64,000 nucleotides of DNA from Candidatus Methylomicrobium oryzae (GCF_016745425.1 NZ_JAERVK010000015.1:46582-110581), one strand, 5' to 3'; positions 26,692-36,215 are shown, counted from the first letter of the stretch. Program-made: numbers and translations. Notes: generated from the letters alone by a model not told the origin.

Positions 26692-29139
26692 CTACTCGGC
26701 TCTTGCGATTCCTTCCAGTTCCTGAACCAGCCGTTTTATGCCGGCGTCGTCCGGGATCACTTTGGCCGCTTTTCGCGCGGACAACAGCGCCGATCTGATG
26801 TCGCCTGACTCGCGCTCCATTGAAATGAGCGCGCTCAGAATTTCGAGATCATAGGGCTGGCGAATTGCTGCGGCCTTTAAAATCGCCAGCGCTTCACGCG
26901 GCCTCCCGGCGGAATGGAGGCCTATGGCATAAACATAAGCGTACCGCGCATTATCGGGAGCGAACTGCGTGGCAGCCATCAGGTCCTGGAGCGCGGCGGA
27001 CATATGGCCCTGGCGTACCAGCACCAACCCCAGTGCATGGTGCAAGTCGGCCGCGTTCGGCAATAACGCCAGTCCCCGGCGCAATTGCTTCTCGCCTTCG
27101 TCCTCGCGGCCTTGCTGCCGATACACATCGGCGAGATTCACGTAAGCGGCGGCAAAGAGCGGATCCAGCCTGAGCGTGCGCTCGTACGCGGCAATCGCGG
27201 CATCCTCCCTGCCCTGACGCCATAATAAATTGCCCCGATTAACATTTTCCGAAGGCCAATCGGCATTGATCGTCAAAAAACTCTGGTATTCCTTGAGCGC
27301 GGTTGCGCGCGCCTTTAACCGATGCGGAGGAAATCGGCTGTCCGGCACATCGGCCAACAGGCGGGCCGCTTCGACACGAACGCCGCGTATCGCATCGGAC
27401 AGCAGCGGAGATGCCATTTCGACACGGCTGTCCGGATCGATCGACTCGAGCAAGCTTAGCGCCGCGATCCGCACCGACGGATCGGCATCTTGCAGCAGCT
27501 TCCGCGCAACACCTGCTAAATCCGGAGGCAGCATCGGTCCTGCGAGCAGCGCAGCCGTCGCGCGAACGACGGCAGGGCTGGCCGAGTCTTGGGCAAGCTC
27601 AAGCAAGGCAGGCAAGGCGGTAATGCCCTGCGAGACCCCGGCTTCCAACACGCTGCCGAAATGCGGACGCTGCCGCCAGGATTTGCCGTACCGTTTATCC
27701 AGCGCATCGGCGGCCCATTCGGGCTTACGGTTTTGGTGGCACAGCGTGCAGGCGTTCGGACTGCCCAAAGATAGCGACAAGTCCGGCCTGGGCAGGCGAA
27801 AACTATGATCGTGCCGGCCGTCGATGACCATGTAATTTTGTTCGGGCGCATGGCAGTCGATGCACTGCGCGCCTTTTGAACCGGCTTTGTGGAAATGGTG
27901 CTTGCCGGTATCGAACACGGCCGGATTGTGGCAGCGTGCGCATAAAGCATTGCCTTCAGCGCGGAGCTTGAGCGTGTGCGGTTCGTGGCAGTCCAGGCAG
28001 GTCACGCCTTTTTGATACATCTTGCTCTGGCGGAATGAGCCCCAAGTATAATCTTCATCGCGCTGCTGACCGTCCGCGTAATAGGCCGGCTGTATCAACA
28101 GCGCCGGACGATGGGTGTCTTCCAACGGCAAACCGGGCAATCCGTCTTCGGCCAATGTAGAACGACGCGCATGACAAGCCCAGCAAGTATTCATCAGCCT
28201 GTCGTCCGCAGGCCGATCCCGTTGAGCGAATTTCGCATCGCTCGTCGGAAATTTCCACGCCTCCCGCCATCGGCTGAGCAGGCGTACCTCAAATCCTTTG
28301 CCGTCTTCCTGCCGATACGGCGGCCGGGCTTGTTTGGCCCATGCGACGTGTCGGGCTGCGGGGCCGTGGCAGGCTTCGCAGGATACGTTCAATGCGCTGA
28401 ATGTCGTTCGGTAATTATCCGACGCCGCATCGTAGCCTTTTTTGAGAGCGGTCGAATGGCATTCGGCGCATTGCATGTTCCAGTTCTGGTAACGCCCTGT
28501 CCAGTGCAGTTGGTCCTTATGATCGATTTTCTGGTTGGGGTAAAGATGGAACCAGCGCTGCCCCCCTTCGGGTTTTGTGCGGCTATCCCAGGCGATACCG
28601 AGAGCCTGGTAGCGTCCTCCCGGAAATTCGATCAAATATTGCTGCAACGGCGTAATGCCGAACGCGTATTTGACCGGATAATCGGCGAGTTTGCCGTCCG
28701 GGCCCTCTGTCCGCACCATGAACTTGCCGTCGCGTTTAAAAAACTTAGACTCCAAACCATAATGCATGAACGTCGCATTATCGAAATCGCCGAGCACGGT
28801 TTGCGCATTCGCCGGCTGCATCGCGAGTGCGTGGTGCGAACCCGCCCATGCTTCGGCCTCGTCCTTATGGCACTCGCTGCACGCATTCGCACCGACATAA
28901 TCGTTATGCGCTATAAGTGCCGCGGTTTCGGAATTCATCGCTGCCGGCGCAGGGGCTTTCTTGGGCGGATGTTTCAAATAAATGAAAGTCTCAAACGCCA
29001 TTGCGATCAAAATCAATGAAAGGATAATTGCCGTCGGTCGACGTATTTGCCAAATCGGCAATTTAGAGACGCCTTCCATTGGTGAATCAGGCACAGTTTG
29101 CGCAGTCTGGACCTGTTTGTGTTTCTTGCGCCGGCTCAT
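26692..29139 (-). CDS. Octaheme c-type cytochrome with HEAT and TPR repeats
   Basis: 815 residues. One N-terminal membrane helix (about residues 35-52) anchors a periplasmic protein. Eight CxxCH sites are visible in the first 480 residues: CSECH, CAECH, CEACH, CWACH, CLDCH, CARCH, CIDCH and CTLCH. Then comes a HEAT-like region (about 500-600, VRIAALSLLESIDPDSRVEMA) and TPRs to the C-terminus (AAYVNLADVYRQQGREDEGEKQL, ADLHHALGLVLVRQGHM). The heme part resembles the cytochrome c-554/multiheme family and should move electrons in the periplasm. The repeat part suggests a partner-binding platform. Electron donor and acceptor are unknown. It lies 43 bp after the membrane protein gene at 29183. Confidence 0.9.
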   Translation of the reverse strand: MSRRKKHKQVQTAQTVPDSPMEGVSKLPIWQIRRPTAIILSLILIAMAFETFIYLKHPPKKAPAPAAMNSETAALIAHNDYVGANACSECHKDEAEAWAGSHHALAMQPANAQTVLGDFDNATFMHYGLESKFFKRDGKFMVRTEGPDGKLADYPVKYAFGITPLQQYLIEFPGGRYQALGIAWDSRTKPEGGQRWFHLYPNQKIDHKDQLHWTGRYQNWNMQCAECHSTALKKGYDAASDNYRTTFSALNVSCEACHGPAARHVAWAKQARPPYRQEDGKGFEVRLLSRWREAWKFPTSDAKFAQRDRPADDRLMNTCWACHARRSTLAEDGLPGLPLEDTHRPALLIQPAYYADGQQRDEDYTWGSFRQSKMYQKGVTCLDCHEPHTLKLRAEGNALCARCHNPAVFDTGKHHFHKAGSKGAQCIDCHAPEQNYMVIDGRHDHSFRLPRPDLSLSLGSPNACTLCHQNRKPEWAADALDKRYGKSWRQRPHFGSVLEAGVSQGITALPALLELAQDSASPAVVRATAALLAGPMLPPDLAGVARKLLQDADPSVRIAALSLLESIDPDSRVEMASPLLSDAIRGVRVEAARLLADVPDSRFPPHRLKARATALKEYQSFLTINADWPSENVNRGNLLWRQGREDAAIAAYERTLRLDPLFAAAYVNLADVYRQQGREDEGEKQLRRGLALLPNAADLHHALGLVLVRQGHMSAALQDLMAATQFAPDNARYAYVYAIGLHSAGRPREALAILKAAAIRQPYDLEILSALISMERESGDIRSALLSARKAAKVIPDDAGIKRLVQELEGIARAE

Positions 29140-29182
29140 CGGGCTTATCTTATTGAGCTAGATGGGAATATGTCGGCCGAAA

Positions 29183-29698
29183 TCATTCGGCTTCAGCCGT
29201 TACAGGCATCCCCGACCAAAAAAGGTAAATGAGTTTGTCCCGGCCAATGATCTGTACCAGTTCTCTTAGCAAGCAATAGAGGAAGAACAATACCGCAAGC
29301 CACATCTGGATGATCCAGAAATGAGGCCAGACGATTTTCTCCAGCAGATGTCGATGGGCTTCGAGGATATCCCCGCCCTCTCGCAGTAAAGGAAACACAT
29401 GCTCGGCATAACGCACAACAAATGTCGCAAGAAAATAGATGCCGCTTTTCCAGGCAATGCCACAAAGTAAAGGCTTACCGGCGAATTTATTCATCAATGA
29501 CAGTTTATCGACGACCAGGACCACCTTCCCGACAATCAGCGCTCCCATCACCGCGACACCTAGCCCGGTCAGTGGAATCCCATATTCCCGTTCGATCAAA
29601 TTCCGCGTGGTGGCAAGCAGAAGAAAAGAAATGAAAAAAAAGATCGTTGGAGGCAGGACCAGCAGGAACTCGTGTTTTATTTTATTAATTAGCTTCAT
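29183..29698 (-). CDS. Conserved four-helix membrane protein, unknown function
   Basis: 171 residues with about four membrane helices (about 12-30, 45-63, 80-97, 125-145). Polar motifs lie between them: NLIEREYGIPLTG and AHRHLLEKIVWPHFWIIQMW, the latter rich in His and Trp. It directly precedes the octaheme cytochrome on the same strand (43 bp), so a role in electron transfer or in the same stress response is plausible but unproven. I do not recognise a named family. Confidence 0.7.
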   Translation of the reverse strand: MKLINKIKHEFLLVLPPTIFFFISFLLLATTRNLIEREYGIPLTGLGVAVMGALIVGKVVLVVDKLSLMNKFAGKPLLCGIAWKSGIYFLATFVVRYAEHVFPLLREGGDILEAHRHLLEKIVWPHFWIIQMWLAVLFFLYCLLRELVQIIGRDKLIYLFWSGMPVTAEAE

Positions 29699-29709
29699 TT
29701 AAGCCATCC

Positions 29710-29850
29710 TTATCGATTTATTGCCGTATTTGAATTCAGACAATCACACCCGGTCTCTTCAGCCCGGCATTCACTTACTGAAACCGAGCACAGGCAATCG
29801 CCACTATAAGCCGTCAGAAAACGGAGTCGCAGTGATCGAACCGAAAACAT
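29710..29850 (-). CDS. Possible small Cys-containing leader ORF, 46 aa
   Basis: ATG at 29850 with AAGGAAG 6 nt upstream; the frame ends 11 bp before the next gene's start. The peptide has four cysteines in its second half (GDCLCS, ECRAEETGCDC). It would be the first gene after regulon motif d (92 bp downstream of it). It may be a leader peptide or simply the 5' untranslated region. Confidence 0.3.
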   Translation of the reverse strand: MFSVRSLRLRFLTAYSGDCLCSVSVSECRAEETGCDCLNSNTAINR

Positions 29851-29941
29851 GGATTCTTCCTTCATACGTTGTTTGCTTACGGATCATTTTTCTGCTGAAA
29901 CCGCGACGGACCATTCTATTGCGAGCCAGCCGGTACGGCTA

Positions 29942-29957
29942 TTGGACTTTAGCCCAA
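29942..29957 (-). promoter_or_regulatory. Regulon motif copy d (TTGGACTTTAGCCCAA)
   Basis: On the minus strand TAGAAT follows 23 nt after CCAA, the same geometry as the other copies. The probable target is the membrane protein/octaheme cytochrome operon. The rest of the 502-bp gap 29699-30200 shows no other supported gene. Confidence 0.6.
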
Positions 29958-30200
29958 GTTTTATCGGTGCCGGCGGATTGGCGAGGCTTCATTGCGCTGC
30001 CAACGTAATTCGCTCGCAGCTCGGAGCGGAGCTCCGCCATCAGGAATCTGAATTTTTATAAAGAAGCGTTATATTCCGGCTTTTCAAGCCTGCTTTGCCT
30101 GTTTCGGCACGCCGTGTTGAGCCGATGCATTGATGATTTACAATATTAACCCGGCAGTCGGGGCAGTTTTGCAGACTCGAAGGATGGCCACTAAAACCGA

Positions 30201-32204
30201 TCACCCCGGTATGTCCGAATTTGCCAACTGATTGACGGACAAATACTTGTAACTGCCTTTACGCATATTGAAAAACACGAGCTCGGGAAGGCTCATCAAG
30301 ATGCCCGTGGCGCCAGATTGCAAATTTTTTCCCGAATCCCATGGCCAAGAAAAAAACCCGTAAAGGCTTTGGCCGATACCGGCAGTGGTATTAAAAAGGC
30401 CGAACAAGGGCCGCAAGAACACGTTGTCATCGGTAAAAAACACGAATAACGCATCGTCGGGATTGTATTGATATAAGCGGCTACTCACGATATTCGATTC
30501 TTTCAACGCCGTTAACATCCTGTTTTGCCGCGACATGATCTGTTTCAATGCCATACCCCGGTATGAATCCAAATCGCGGCTCTGCGTCACGCGATATTGA
30601 TCGCGGACGGATCGATAGGAGACAAACGGAATGAAGTTGTAGGCGGAGTCCACATATCCCCCTAACCGTTTTACGGATTCCTTCACCGCCAACGTATCCG
30701 ACGCTAACCGGTTATGACTGTTACCGTAAGGTTTCAGCAAAGCCTGGTGGATGGTTCTGAAAAGTTCGGTGACACAGTTGCGCGTGATCAGATCGTAGCG
30801 GTATTCCTGCTGCAATTTTTGAAACAGGCTCCGTTCGACGTTATCCAACGCGGACAGCGCCGTTGTCAGGCGTTCCGGAGTCAAATTCGGCGTCGGCCCC
30901 TCCGGAAAAGCAATACTTTTGGAAGGCAGAGCGTTTTCGCCGCTCATGCGGAAACCACGCTGTTGTTCGCTCTTGAGCAATTCGAAGTAACGATTGGCGA
31001 TCATCTCGATCTGGCTCCACTCGGTTTCGGTCAACCGTTCCCGGGCTGCTGCCAATTGCCGGTGGCGATTCAGCGCCACTTGGGCATCGTTGAGCAGAAC
31101 CCGTATTTGGCCTTTATGCCGGAGGTATTGATCCGGTTTAACCCATTCGGGGTTTTCGCCAAAATCGTCGACAAAAAACCAATAACCCGACAGCAGCGAG
31201 GCTTCAACCGCGAGATAACGGGCCAGATTGACCAAAACCGCATAGCCCCAGTCCGGGCGGTTCGAATCGAGCGCTTCGATGAAGCCGGTTTCCAGATCAC
31301 GGCGTAACGTCTTCAGTGCTCGCCTTTCCGCCGCGGAAATCCTGAAGGCTTGCCGCTTTGTCGATAAAAGCGCATCGGGCTGTAACGGCCGCGCTTCATC
31401 GATGGCTTTGAGGGCATATAATGCCGTCAGGCAGTCCGTATACCTTTCGGTGAAGGAATAGACCGAGGCCGGAAAACTGTCATCAGTGAAATCCGGATCG
31501 ATCACGGGCCACTGGCTGGGTGCCAGCGTATTGATTTGCGCTTCGGCCCGAGCGCGACGGCGATGCAAAAAGTCCGCACCATAGCGCTGCTCCACTTTCT
31601 TGCGCAAACTCTGGATGCTTTGCGATTGGCGTTTCGTTAATTCGCTGGCCGGTTGCCGAAGCGGCCGGCCGGGCTCCGGATAAAAAAGCCCGACGCCTTT
31701 TAGCCGCAGAATCGACGTTGCATCGGCATCAAGAAGCGTATGACCGGCTTTCGACTTCTGCAGCAAATACCGGATAAATGTCCGATCCTTATGCAGATCG
31801 TCGAGCCATTTGAACTGTCTTTCCTGCGCCAGAAACTTCCATTTGAATTGATTTTTCAGCAGCTCAAAGGTGTCTTCCTCCACCTCGACGCGGCTCAAAT
31901 GCATCGGACGGTTCTGCAAGTACCGGTAATGAAAATGAAAATCGGCCTTTTCCCGCCGGAACAAGCGAATGAGCCCGGAATCGAGATGCTGGAAATGATA
32001 AATGTCGTCATCGAATTGAATTGCGGTATGCCCCCCGCTCGAATTCCCTTCGCTGGCTTCTACATACAGATAATTGAAAGAGTTGGCCGATACCGCGGGC
32101 GCTAAAAAAAAGAAGGCCGTTAACGCCGCACGAACGCCGATGGCAAAGCACAAGCGTAGCATGATGCGAGTGACCGGCCTTTCAAACTGGCAATTAAGAG
32201 CCAT
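30201..32204 (-). CDS. DUF4105 (Lnb N-terminal-like) envelope protein, long form
   Basis: 667 residues with a signal peptide (to about APAVSA). NYLYVEASEGNSSGGHTAIQF begins the N-terminal fold, with a likely catalytic His (SSGGHTAIQF). The conserved Cys stands in YRYDLITRNCVTELFRTIHQ (about residue 480). This His/Cys pair is typical of DUF4105/Lnb-type papain-like domains, whose named member takes part in lipoprotein N-acylation. Activity here is inferred only from the motif. It lies 11 bp downstream of the lipoprotein gene at 32216, so the two are co-transcribed. Confidence 0.78.
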   Translation of the reverse strand: MALNCQFERPVTRIMLRLCFAIGVRAALTAFFFLAPAVSANSFNYLYVEASEGNSSGGHTAIQFDDDIYHFQHLDSGLIRLFRREKADFHFHYRYLQNRPMHLSRVEVEEDTFELLKNQFKWKFLAQERQFKWLDDLHKDRTFIRYLLQKSKAGHTLLDADATSILRLKGVGLFYPEPGRPLRQPASELTKRQSQSIQSLRKKVEQRYGADFLHRRRARAEAQINTLAPSQWPVIDPDFTDDSFPASVYSFTERYTDCLTALYALKAIDEARPLQPDALLSTKRQAFRISAAERRALKTLRRDLETGFIEALDSNRPDWGYAVLVNLARYLAVEASLLSGYWFFVDDFGENPEWVKPDQYLRHKGQIRVLLNDAQVALNRHRQLAAARERLTETEWSQIEMIANRYFELLKSEQQRGFRMSGENALPSKSIAFPEGPTPNLTPERLTTALSALDNVERSLFQKLQQEYRYDLITRNCVTELFRTIHQALLKPYGNSHNRLASDTLAVKESVKRLGGYVDSAYNFIPFVSYRSVRDQYRVTQSRDLDSYRGMALKQIMSRQNRMLTALKESNIVSSRLYQYNPDDALFVFFTDDNVFLRPLFGLFNTTAGIGQSLYGFFSWPWDSGKNLQSGATGILMSLPELVFFNMRKGSYKYLSVNQLANSDIPG

Positions 32205-32215
32205 ACCGAGCCGGG

Positions 32216-32647
32216 TTATTTTTCGGACTCGTAACCTTTTTGAATATTTTCCATTTTATTCTCGTCAGCGTTTGCAAAATTCTTTTTGTAGGTTTCGTAG
32301 GCAATCCCTTCGATGCCGGCTTTTTTCAAACCCTTGCCGATTGCAATATAAGTTATCGGCTCCCGGTCCCAGTTTGCGATACCGGCCTCGGCGGCAATGC
32401 CGCTCAAGCCTTTAAGAAAACCGGAGTAATCGGCCTCCGCATGGGAGGACTTTACATAAGCTGCCGTGTAATCGGACACATTTTTTTCGTACTTCTTTTC
32501 TTTATCGGAAATGGAAGACGGGCTACTGATGATGGAGCTGGTCGAATCGGAAATGCTTTTGGAGCTATCCGAAAAAGAACAACCGGCGATCATAAATGAA
32601 ACTATCAAAATCCAACATTGATTAGAATTTACCAAATAGGAAGGCAT
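32216..32647 (-). CDS. Small Ser-rich lipoprotein
   Basis: 143 residues from the ATG at 32647, which has GGGAGA upstream; the longer frame to 32740 does not. The lipobox IAGC (about residues 20-23) is followed by a Ser-rich linker of about 25 residues and then a helical part (DYTAAYVKSSHAEADYSGFL). No family recognised. It is paired with the DUF4105 protein, and a lipoprotein beside a putative lipoprotein-modifying enzyme may be its partner or substrate. Confidence 0.65.
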   Translation of the reverse strand: MPSYLVNSNQCWILIVSFMIAGCSFSDSSKSISDSTSSIISSPSSISDKEKKYEKNVSDYTAAYVKSSHAEADYSGFLKGLSGIAAEAGIANWDREPITYIAIGKGLKKAGIEGIAYETYKKNFANADENKMENIQKGYESEK

Positions 32648-32852
32648 GACTATCTCCCGCTTAAAACCAGAGGCATACAGAATATTTATTAATAAGTTTT
32701 TTCCTGAGTCTGTCCCGACGAGTAGTCGGGTATTCGGCATTTCGACGACGAAAAATCCGACAGGCTTAATTTTATGTTTTGAACAAGCCCGGACTCATTG
32801 CATCATAGCCGGTTTAAACCAGCCTTGCCGGGAAAAATACCGGGCAAGCTTT

Positions 32853-32880
32853 GCCGATATCTCGTCGGCTATTTTTTTTC
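32853..32880 (+). terminator. Plus-strand rho-independent terminator without an upstream gene
   Basis: Stem GCCGA (32853-32857) with TCGGC (32865-32869), followed by TATTTTTTTTC. A second hairpin (CTTGCCGG/CCGGGCAAG) lies just before it. All neighbouring genes are on the minus strand, so this may end a small RNA made in the gap 32648-32852. Confidence 0.45.
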
Positions 32881-32992
32881 GTCTGCTGCACGGAAGATGA
32901 CTTATATGACTTTATATTGTTATTTACTCATCTGCCGACAGCCTAAATACCTTGCCCGGTCTATCCTTTAAATCCGATGCTTTACCTGACTT

Positions 32993-33940
32993 TTACTGCC
33001 GACTTTCAGCGAGCTTCCATCCCTCGGGGTTAAACGCCTTAATCGCTTTGACCTCTTGGCTAGTCTTTGGGCCTAAGTCCTTTTCGAGGACTTTTCCCTG
33101 ATGATTGATCATGAAAGTCATGATTCCGGACGAACCGTATTTGGCCGGAAAGGCGAGCAGACCGAAACCGGCGATCATATTGCCGTTGATCACATAATCA
33201 TATTTTCCTCCGGCCGCATCTTTTCCCTGCCGGGTCAATAATTTGTAATAATACCCATGATAAGGCTGCGGCTCGTCGGTTTTGGAAGCAGGATAAGCTT
33301 CAGAGCGTGCCTTTGCAATCAACGGCCCAAGCGGGCTTGGCTCCCCGCCTGCAGCGCTCTCCCAATATAGGCCGTCCTGCCGGCCTGCGCTGCTCAGGAA
33401 TTTTTGCGCATATTCCAGGACGCCGTCTTGATCTCTGTCCTTACTTGCGTAACTGAACTGGGCCTCGGCATAGGCTTTCGCGACATTGATGGCGCTGAGT
33501 TCGTTGCGCCCGATGCGGCGGCTCAACATTTCGTCAATCCCCGCCTCGGTATCGAAACGCCACGTATTTGCTTCCTGAACAAGGGGAATCGGCAAAGGCC
33601 AAGCTTCATTGCCGACGACCAGAATCGCGCGTCCGTCAGCCTGTTTTTCGATCCGCTGTTTGACCGCGGCAGCGGCGGCGAATTGTTCGCGATTATTTTT
33701 GTCTTCGACGGGATCGCCGCTGGTCAATTGTTCCCGGTATCGGGATCCGAACAGAGCCATCAAAGCCTCGACGTTGTCGGCATTGATGGCCTCCAGCAAA
33801 GCGTTCACTGCCTGTTCCGGCGATGCAAAAAATTGCTGATCGGGCACCGGCTGCGCTTGCACTCCGTTCACAATCAGAAGAGTGGCCGATACGGCTATAC
33901 GGATTAAAGCCTGTTTGCTGAAAAATAAAAAGCGTTCCAT
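32993..33940 (-). CDS. DUF2950 secreted protein
   Basis: 315 residues with a signal peptide (to about GVQAQ). It matches the DUF2950 layout: FASPEQAVNALLEAINADN at the start, then VKAYAEAQ-type helix (INVAKAYAEAQFSYASKDRD), EYAQKFLSSAGRQDGLYW, PYHGYYYKLLTRQGKDAAGG, and the end FMINHQGKVLEKDLGPKT. Function unknown. It follows the DUF3300 gene by 158 bp on the same strand; the two families are commonly neighbours, which supports both calls. Confidence 0.88.
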   Translation of the reverse strand: MERFLFFSKQALIRIAVSATLLIVNGVQAQPVPDQQFFASPEQAVNALLEAINADNVEALMALFGSRYREQLTSGDPVEDKNNREQFAAAAAVKQRIEKQADGRAILVVGNEAWPLPIPLVQEANTWRFDTEAGIDEMLSRRIGRNELSAINVAKAYAEAQFSYASKDRDQDGVLEYAQKFLSSAGRQDGLYWESAAGGEPSPLGPLIAKARSEAYPASKTDEPQPYHGYYYKLLTRQGKDAAGGKYDYVINGNMIAGFGLLAFPAKYGSSGIMTFMINHQGKVLEKDLGPKTSQEVKAIKAFNPEGWKLAESRQ

Positions 33941-34098
33941 CTACGGTATCTCGTTAATAGGGTGGAAAACTCGATCACTGGATCGGTAACTCTGGCTGAT
34001 TAAAAACAGAATTGACACACTTGATTGAATACTGGCAAGAAGCTTGGTCCCAGCCCAAACAGTTGCTTCTTGCGCGTGCGACAACATGGAGCAATCTG

Positions 34099-35808
34099 CT
34101 AGCGTCGCCCGAATCCGCCGGCGGATTTGCGAGCCTCGGTCCTCCCTAAGGCTTGTGCCCGGCTCGATTGCCCTCTTTGGCTGTATGCTTTCGCCCTGCC
34201 GCCTTCATTAATCCCGCCAAAAGCGCTCCTCGATGCCGAATCCCTGACTGCAAAGTTCCGTTGCTGGGGTATCGGTTTCGGTAAAGATTGCGAACTCAGC
34301 GATGTTTCCGACGTACGGTCCTTCCCGCGTTCCCCTGGTTGTGCATCGGATCGCGCAACACGCCTTTCGCTTCCGCCCGAGACCGTCTTATTCCTCCGAG
34401 CGCCGGAGAAATCATTCCTCTGACCGGCTGGCGCCGCGGGTTGGCTTGAAATCCCCGGCTTCTGGTTTGGGTTACTGAGAGACTGCGCGATCCTCTGCGG
34501 CGATGCCTTCTCCTGCCGCTTCCGTAAGGAAGGATTCGCTTGACCGAGCGTCTTTTCAATTTGAGCCTGCCGTGCCCGATCCATTTGATCCCGGTCAAAA
34601 CCGGCATAATCAAGATTGGCGGGCTGGTCTATCGTCTTCCGCTGCCCCGCGAGCGCCGGTTGCGGTTGGGGTTGAACGGCAGCTAGGCGTTGCTGCGCCT
34701 GGGATGTATAACGGTAACCGCGCCGATGTTTAGGGTCGTGAATCCACGCCGTCGGTCTGGGGCGATCGTTGATCGGATTATCACGATTGACGTTTATCTC
34801 GTCGGCATTAATGTTGACATTACGGTCGATATCGATCTCGTTGCCTACCCGACTGCCGTAACCATAATGGTAATTGGGGTAATGAGAGATTGCTGGATAA
34901 TGATAATAACCGTGATAATGGTCATTCCAATCGTCATCGCTCCATTCGGAAATCGCCCAACCGAGCAATGCGCCGGTGGCCACCCCAGCGCCGAAAGTCA
35001 GCCAGGGCGAGGTCTGGCCGGTCGTGGTGGTGGTCGTCGTGGTGTTATAAACCTGGGCAGGCGGCGGACTGTACAATACTTGCGGATTGTATTGCGGAAC
35101 ATAAATCACTTGCGGATTCGCGGGCTCAATGCGGACGACCTCGGCCTGTGTTTTTCGAACCGACGATTGCGCGGAGGGCGCTTCGACCCAAGTACCGGTA
35201 GCGCCTTGATCTCCTGCAGAAACCTTTGTGATCGAGGCTTTGGTAATTTTCTGTTCCGGCGAGTCTTTCAGCAGTCCAGCCGCCATCGCCTTGGCGCGCA
35301 GGGACTGTATCGATCCAAGCATGGCCTCCGGTTCCGCCAGGAATCTGTCCCCTAGCTGAGTCGTCCATTCGAGCCGGTCGTTCATCAAGGAAATAACCTG
35401 AGGAAATTCAAGCAGCGCGATGATACTGGGCGCCCAATCCTGACCGGTAGCTAAGGTGGCATTGGGATTGATTGCAAGCCAGCGGGCCGCCTGCACAACT
35501 TCCAGCGGATAGGTCGCGGCAGGTAGCAATTGAGCAAGCAAGGGATCGGGATATAAAGCGATCGGGGCCACCAAGGTTTCCAGGTCGGTAGGCTTGGAAG
35601 CGGGGAGTGCGGGTGCCGTTAACGGTGCATTCGCCGGCTCGGCGGCTACAGGCGTTGCCTGGCCGGCAGCGGTTGCGGAAGGAGACGGTTCTACCGGCTT
35701 GTGCTTCCATTTCATCACCCCAAAAACCGCCGCGGCGCCGGCCAGCGCAGCCGCCAATGCCAGCGCTAAAGGTTTGGCTGCTCCTTTAGCGCTATGTTCG
35801 ACTTGCAT
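34099..35808 (-). CDS. DUF3300 envelope protein
   Basis: 569 residues. An N-terminal membrane anchor (about residues 13-30) and a Pro/Ala linker lead to the DUF3300 domain: LVAPIALYPDPLLAQLLPAATYPLEVVQAARWL, then FPQVISLMNDRLEWTTQLGD. A second segment has VYVPQYNPQVLYSPP and a Gly-rich hydrophobic stretch (FGAGVATGALLGWAI). Tyr/His-rich repeats (HYHGYYHYPAISHYPNY) and a basic low-complexity tail follow. Molecular function is unknown. Regulon motif e lies 72 bp upstream. It probably leads the operon with DUF2950. Confidence 0.88.
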   Translation of the reverse strand: MQVEHSAKGAAKPLALALAAALAGAAAVFGVMKWKHKPVEPSPSATAAGQATPVAAEPANAPLTAPALPASKPTDLETLVAPIALYPDPLLAQLLPAATYPLEVVQAARWLAINPNATLATGQDWAPSIIALLEFPQVISLMNDRLEWTTQLGDRFLAEPEAMLGSIQSLRAKAMAAGLLKDSPEQKITKASITKVSAGDQGATGTWVEAPSAQSSVRKTQAEVVRIEPANPQVIYVPQYNPQVLYSPPPAQVYNTTTTTTTTGQTSPWLTFGAGVATGALLGWAISEWSDDDWNDHYHGYYHYPAISHYPNYHYGYGSRVGNEIDIDRNVNINADEINVNRDNPINDRPRPTAWIHDPKHRRGYRYTSQAQQRLAAVQPQPQPALAGQRKTIDQPANLDYAGFDRDQMDRARQAQIEKTLGQANPSLRKRQEKASPQRIAQSLSNPNQKPGISSQPAAPAGQRNDFSGARRNKTVSGGSERRVARSDAQPGERGKDRTSETSLSSQSLPKPIPQQRNFAVRDSASRSAFGGINEGGRAKAYSQRGQSSRAQALGRTEARKSAGGFGRR

Positions 35809-35879
35809 AATAGATTGCTCCGATTAAGGTCTTTTAAGAATTTCGGAGATAATCTATATTCCTTCGTCCTCTGAATCTA

Positions 35880-35895
35880 TTGGACTTTAGGCCAA
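35880..35895 (-). promoter_or_regulatory. Regulon motif copy e (TTGGACTTTAGGCCAA), serving DUF3300
   Basis: It is identical to the consensus. On the minus strand TAGATT follows 23 nt after CCAA. Confidence 0.65.
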
Positions 35896-36071
35896 GGTTG
35901 CTCTGAGACAGGGCGAAGAAATTTTGAATCACAAGCTGAAAAAGCGGCGCTCTTTACGAGCCCGATAATCGCTACCCGGTATCGCTACAGGATGAGCCAT
36001 AATGTTTGTGAAATGGTTTAATGAACCCGAACACCTCTCAAGGCGACTGTATACTCTCAACAGAGGTTACC

Positions 36072-36215
36072 ATGACGAACGACATAGAATACAAGCGTCC
36101 CAAATACAGTCTGGAATTCAAGCAGCTGCCGCCAAACGGGTACTTGAAAAAGGCTATAACCAACAACAGGCCGCCCATCACTTGGGCATATCCTTAAGTA
36201 CCTTGGGGCGTTAAG
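36072..36215 (+). pseudogene. IS3-type transposase OrfA remnant, frameshifted
   Basis: The frame MTNDIEYKRPKYSLEFKQ starts at 36072. After a frame change near 36123 it continues as AAAKRVLEKGYNQQQAAHHL and GISLSTLGR, then stops. Together this is the N-terminal HTH of an IS3-family OrfA. The DDE part is absent, so the element is dead. The following 200 bp (36216-36420) show no supported gene. Confidence 0.7.
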
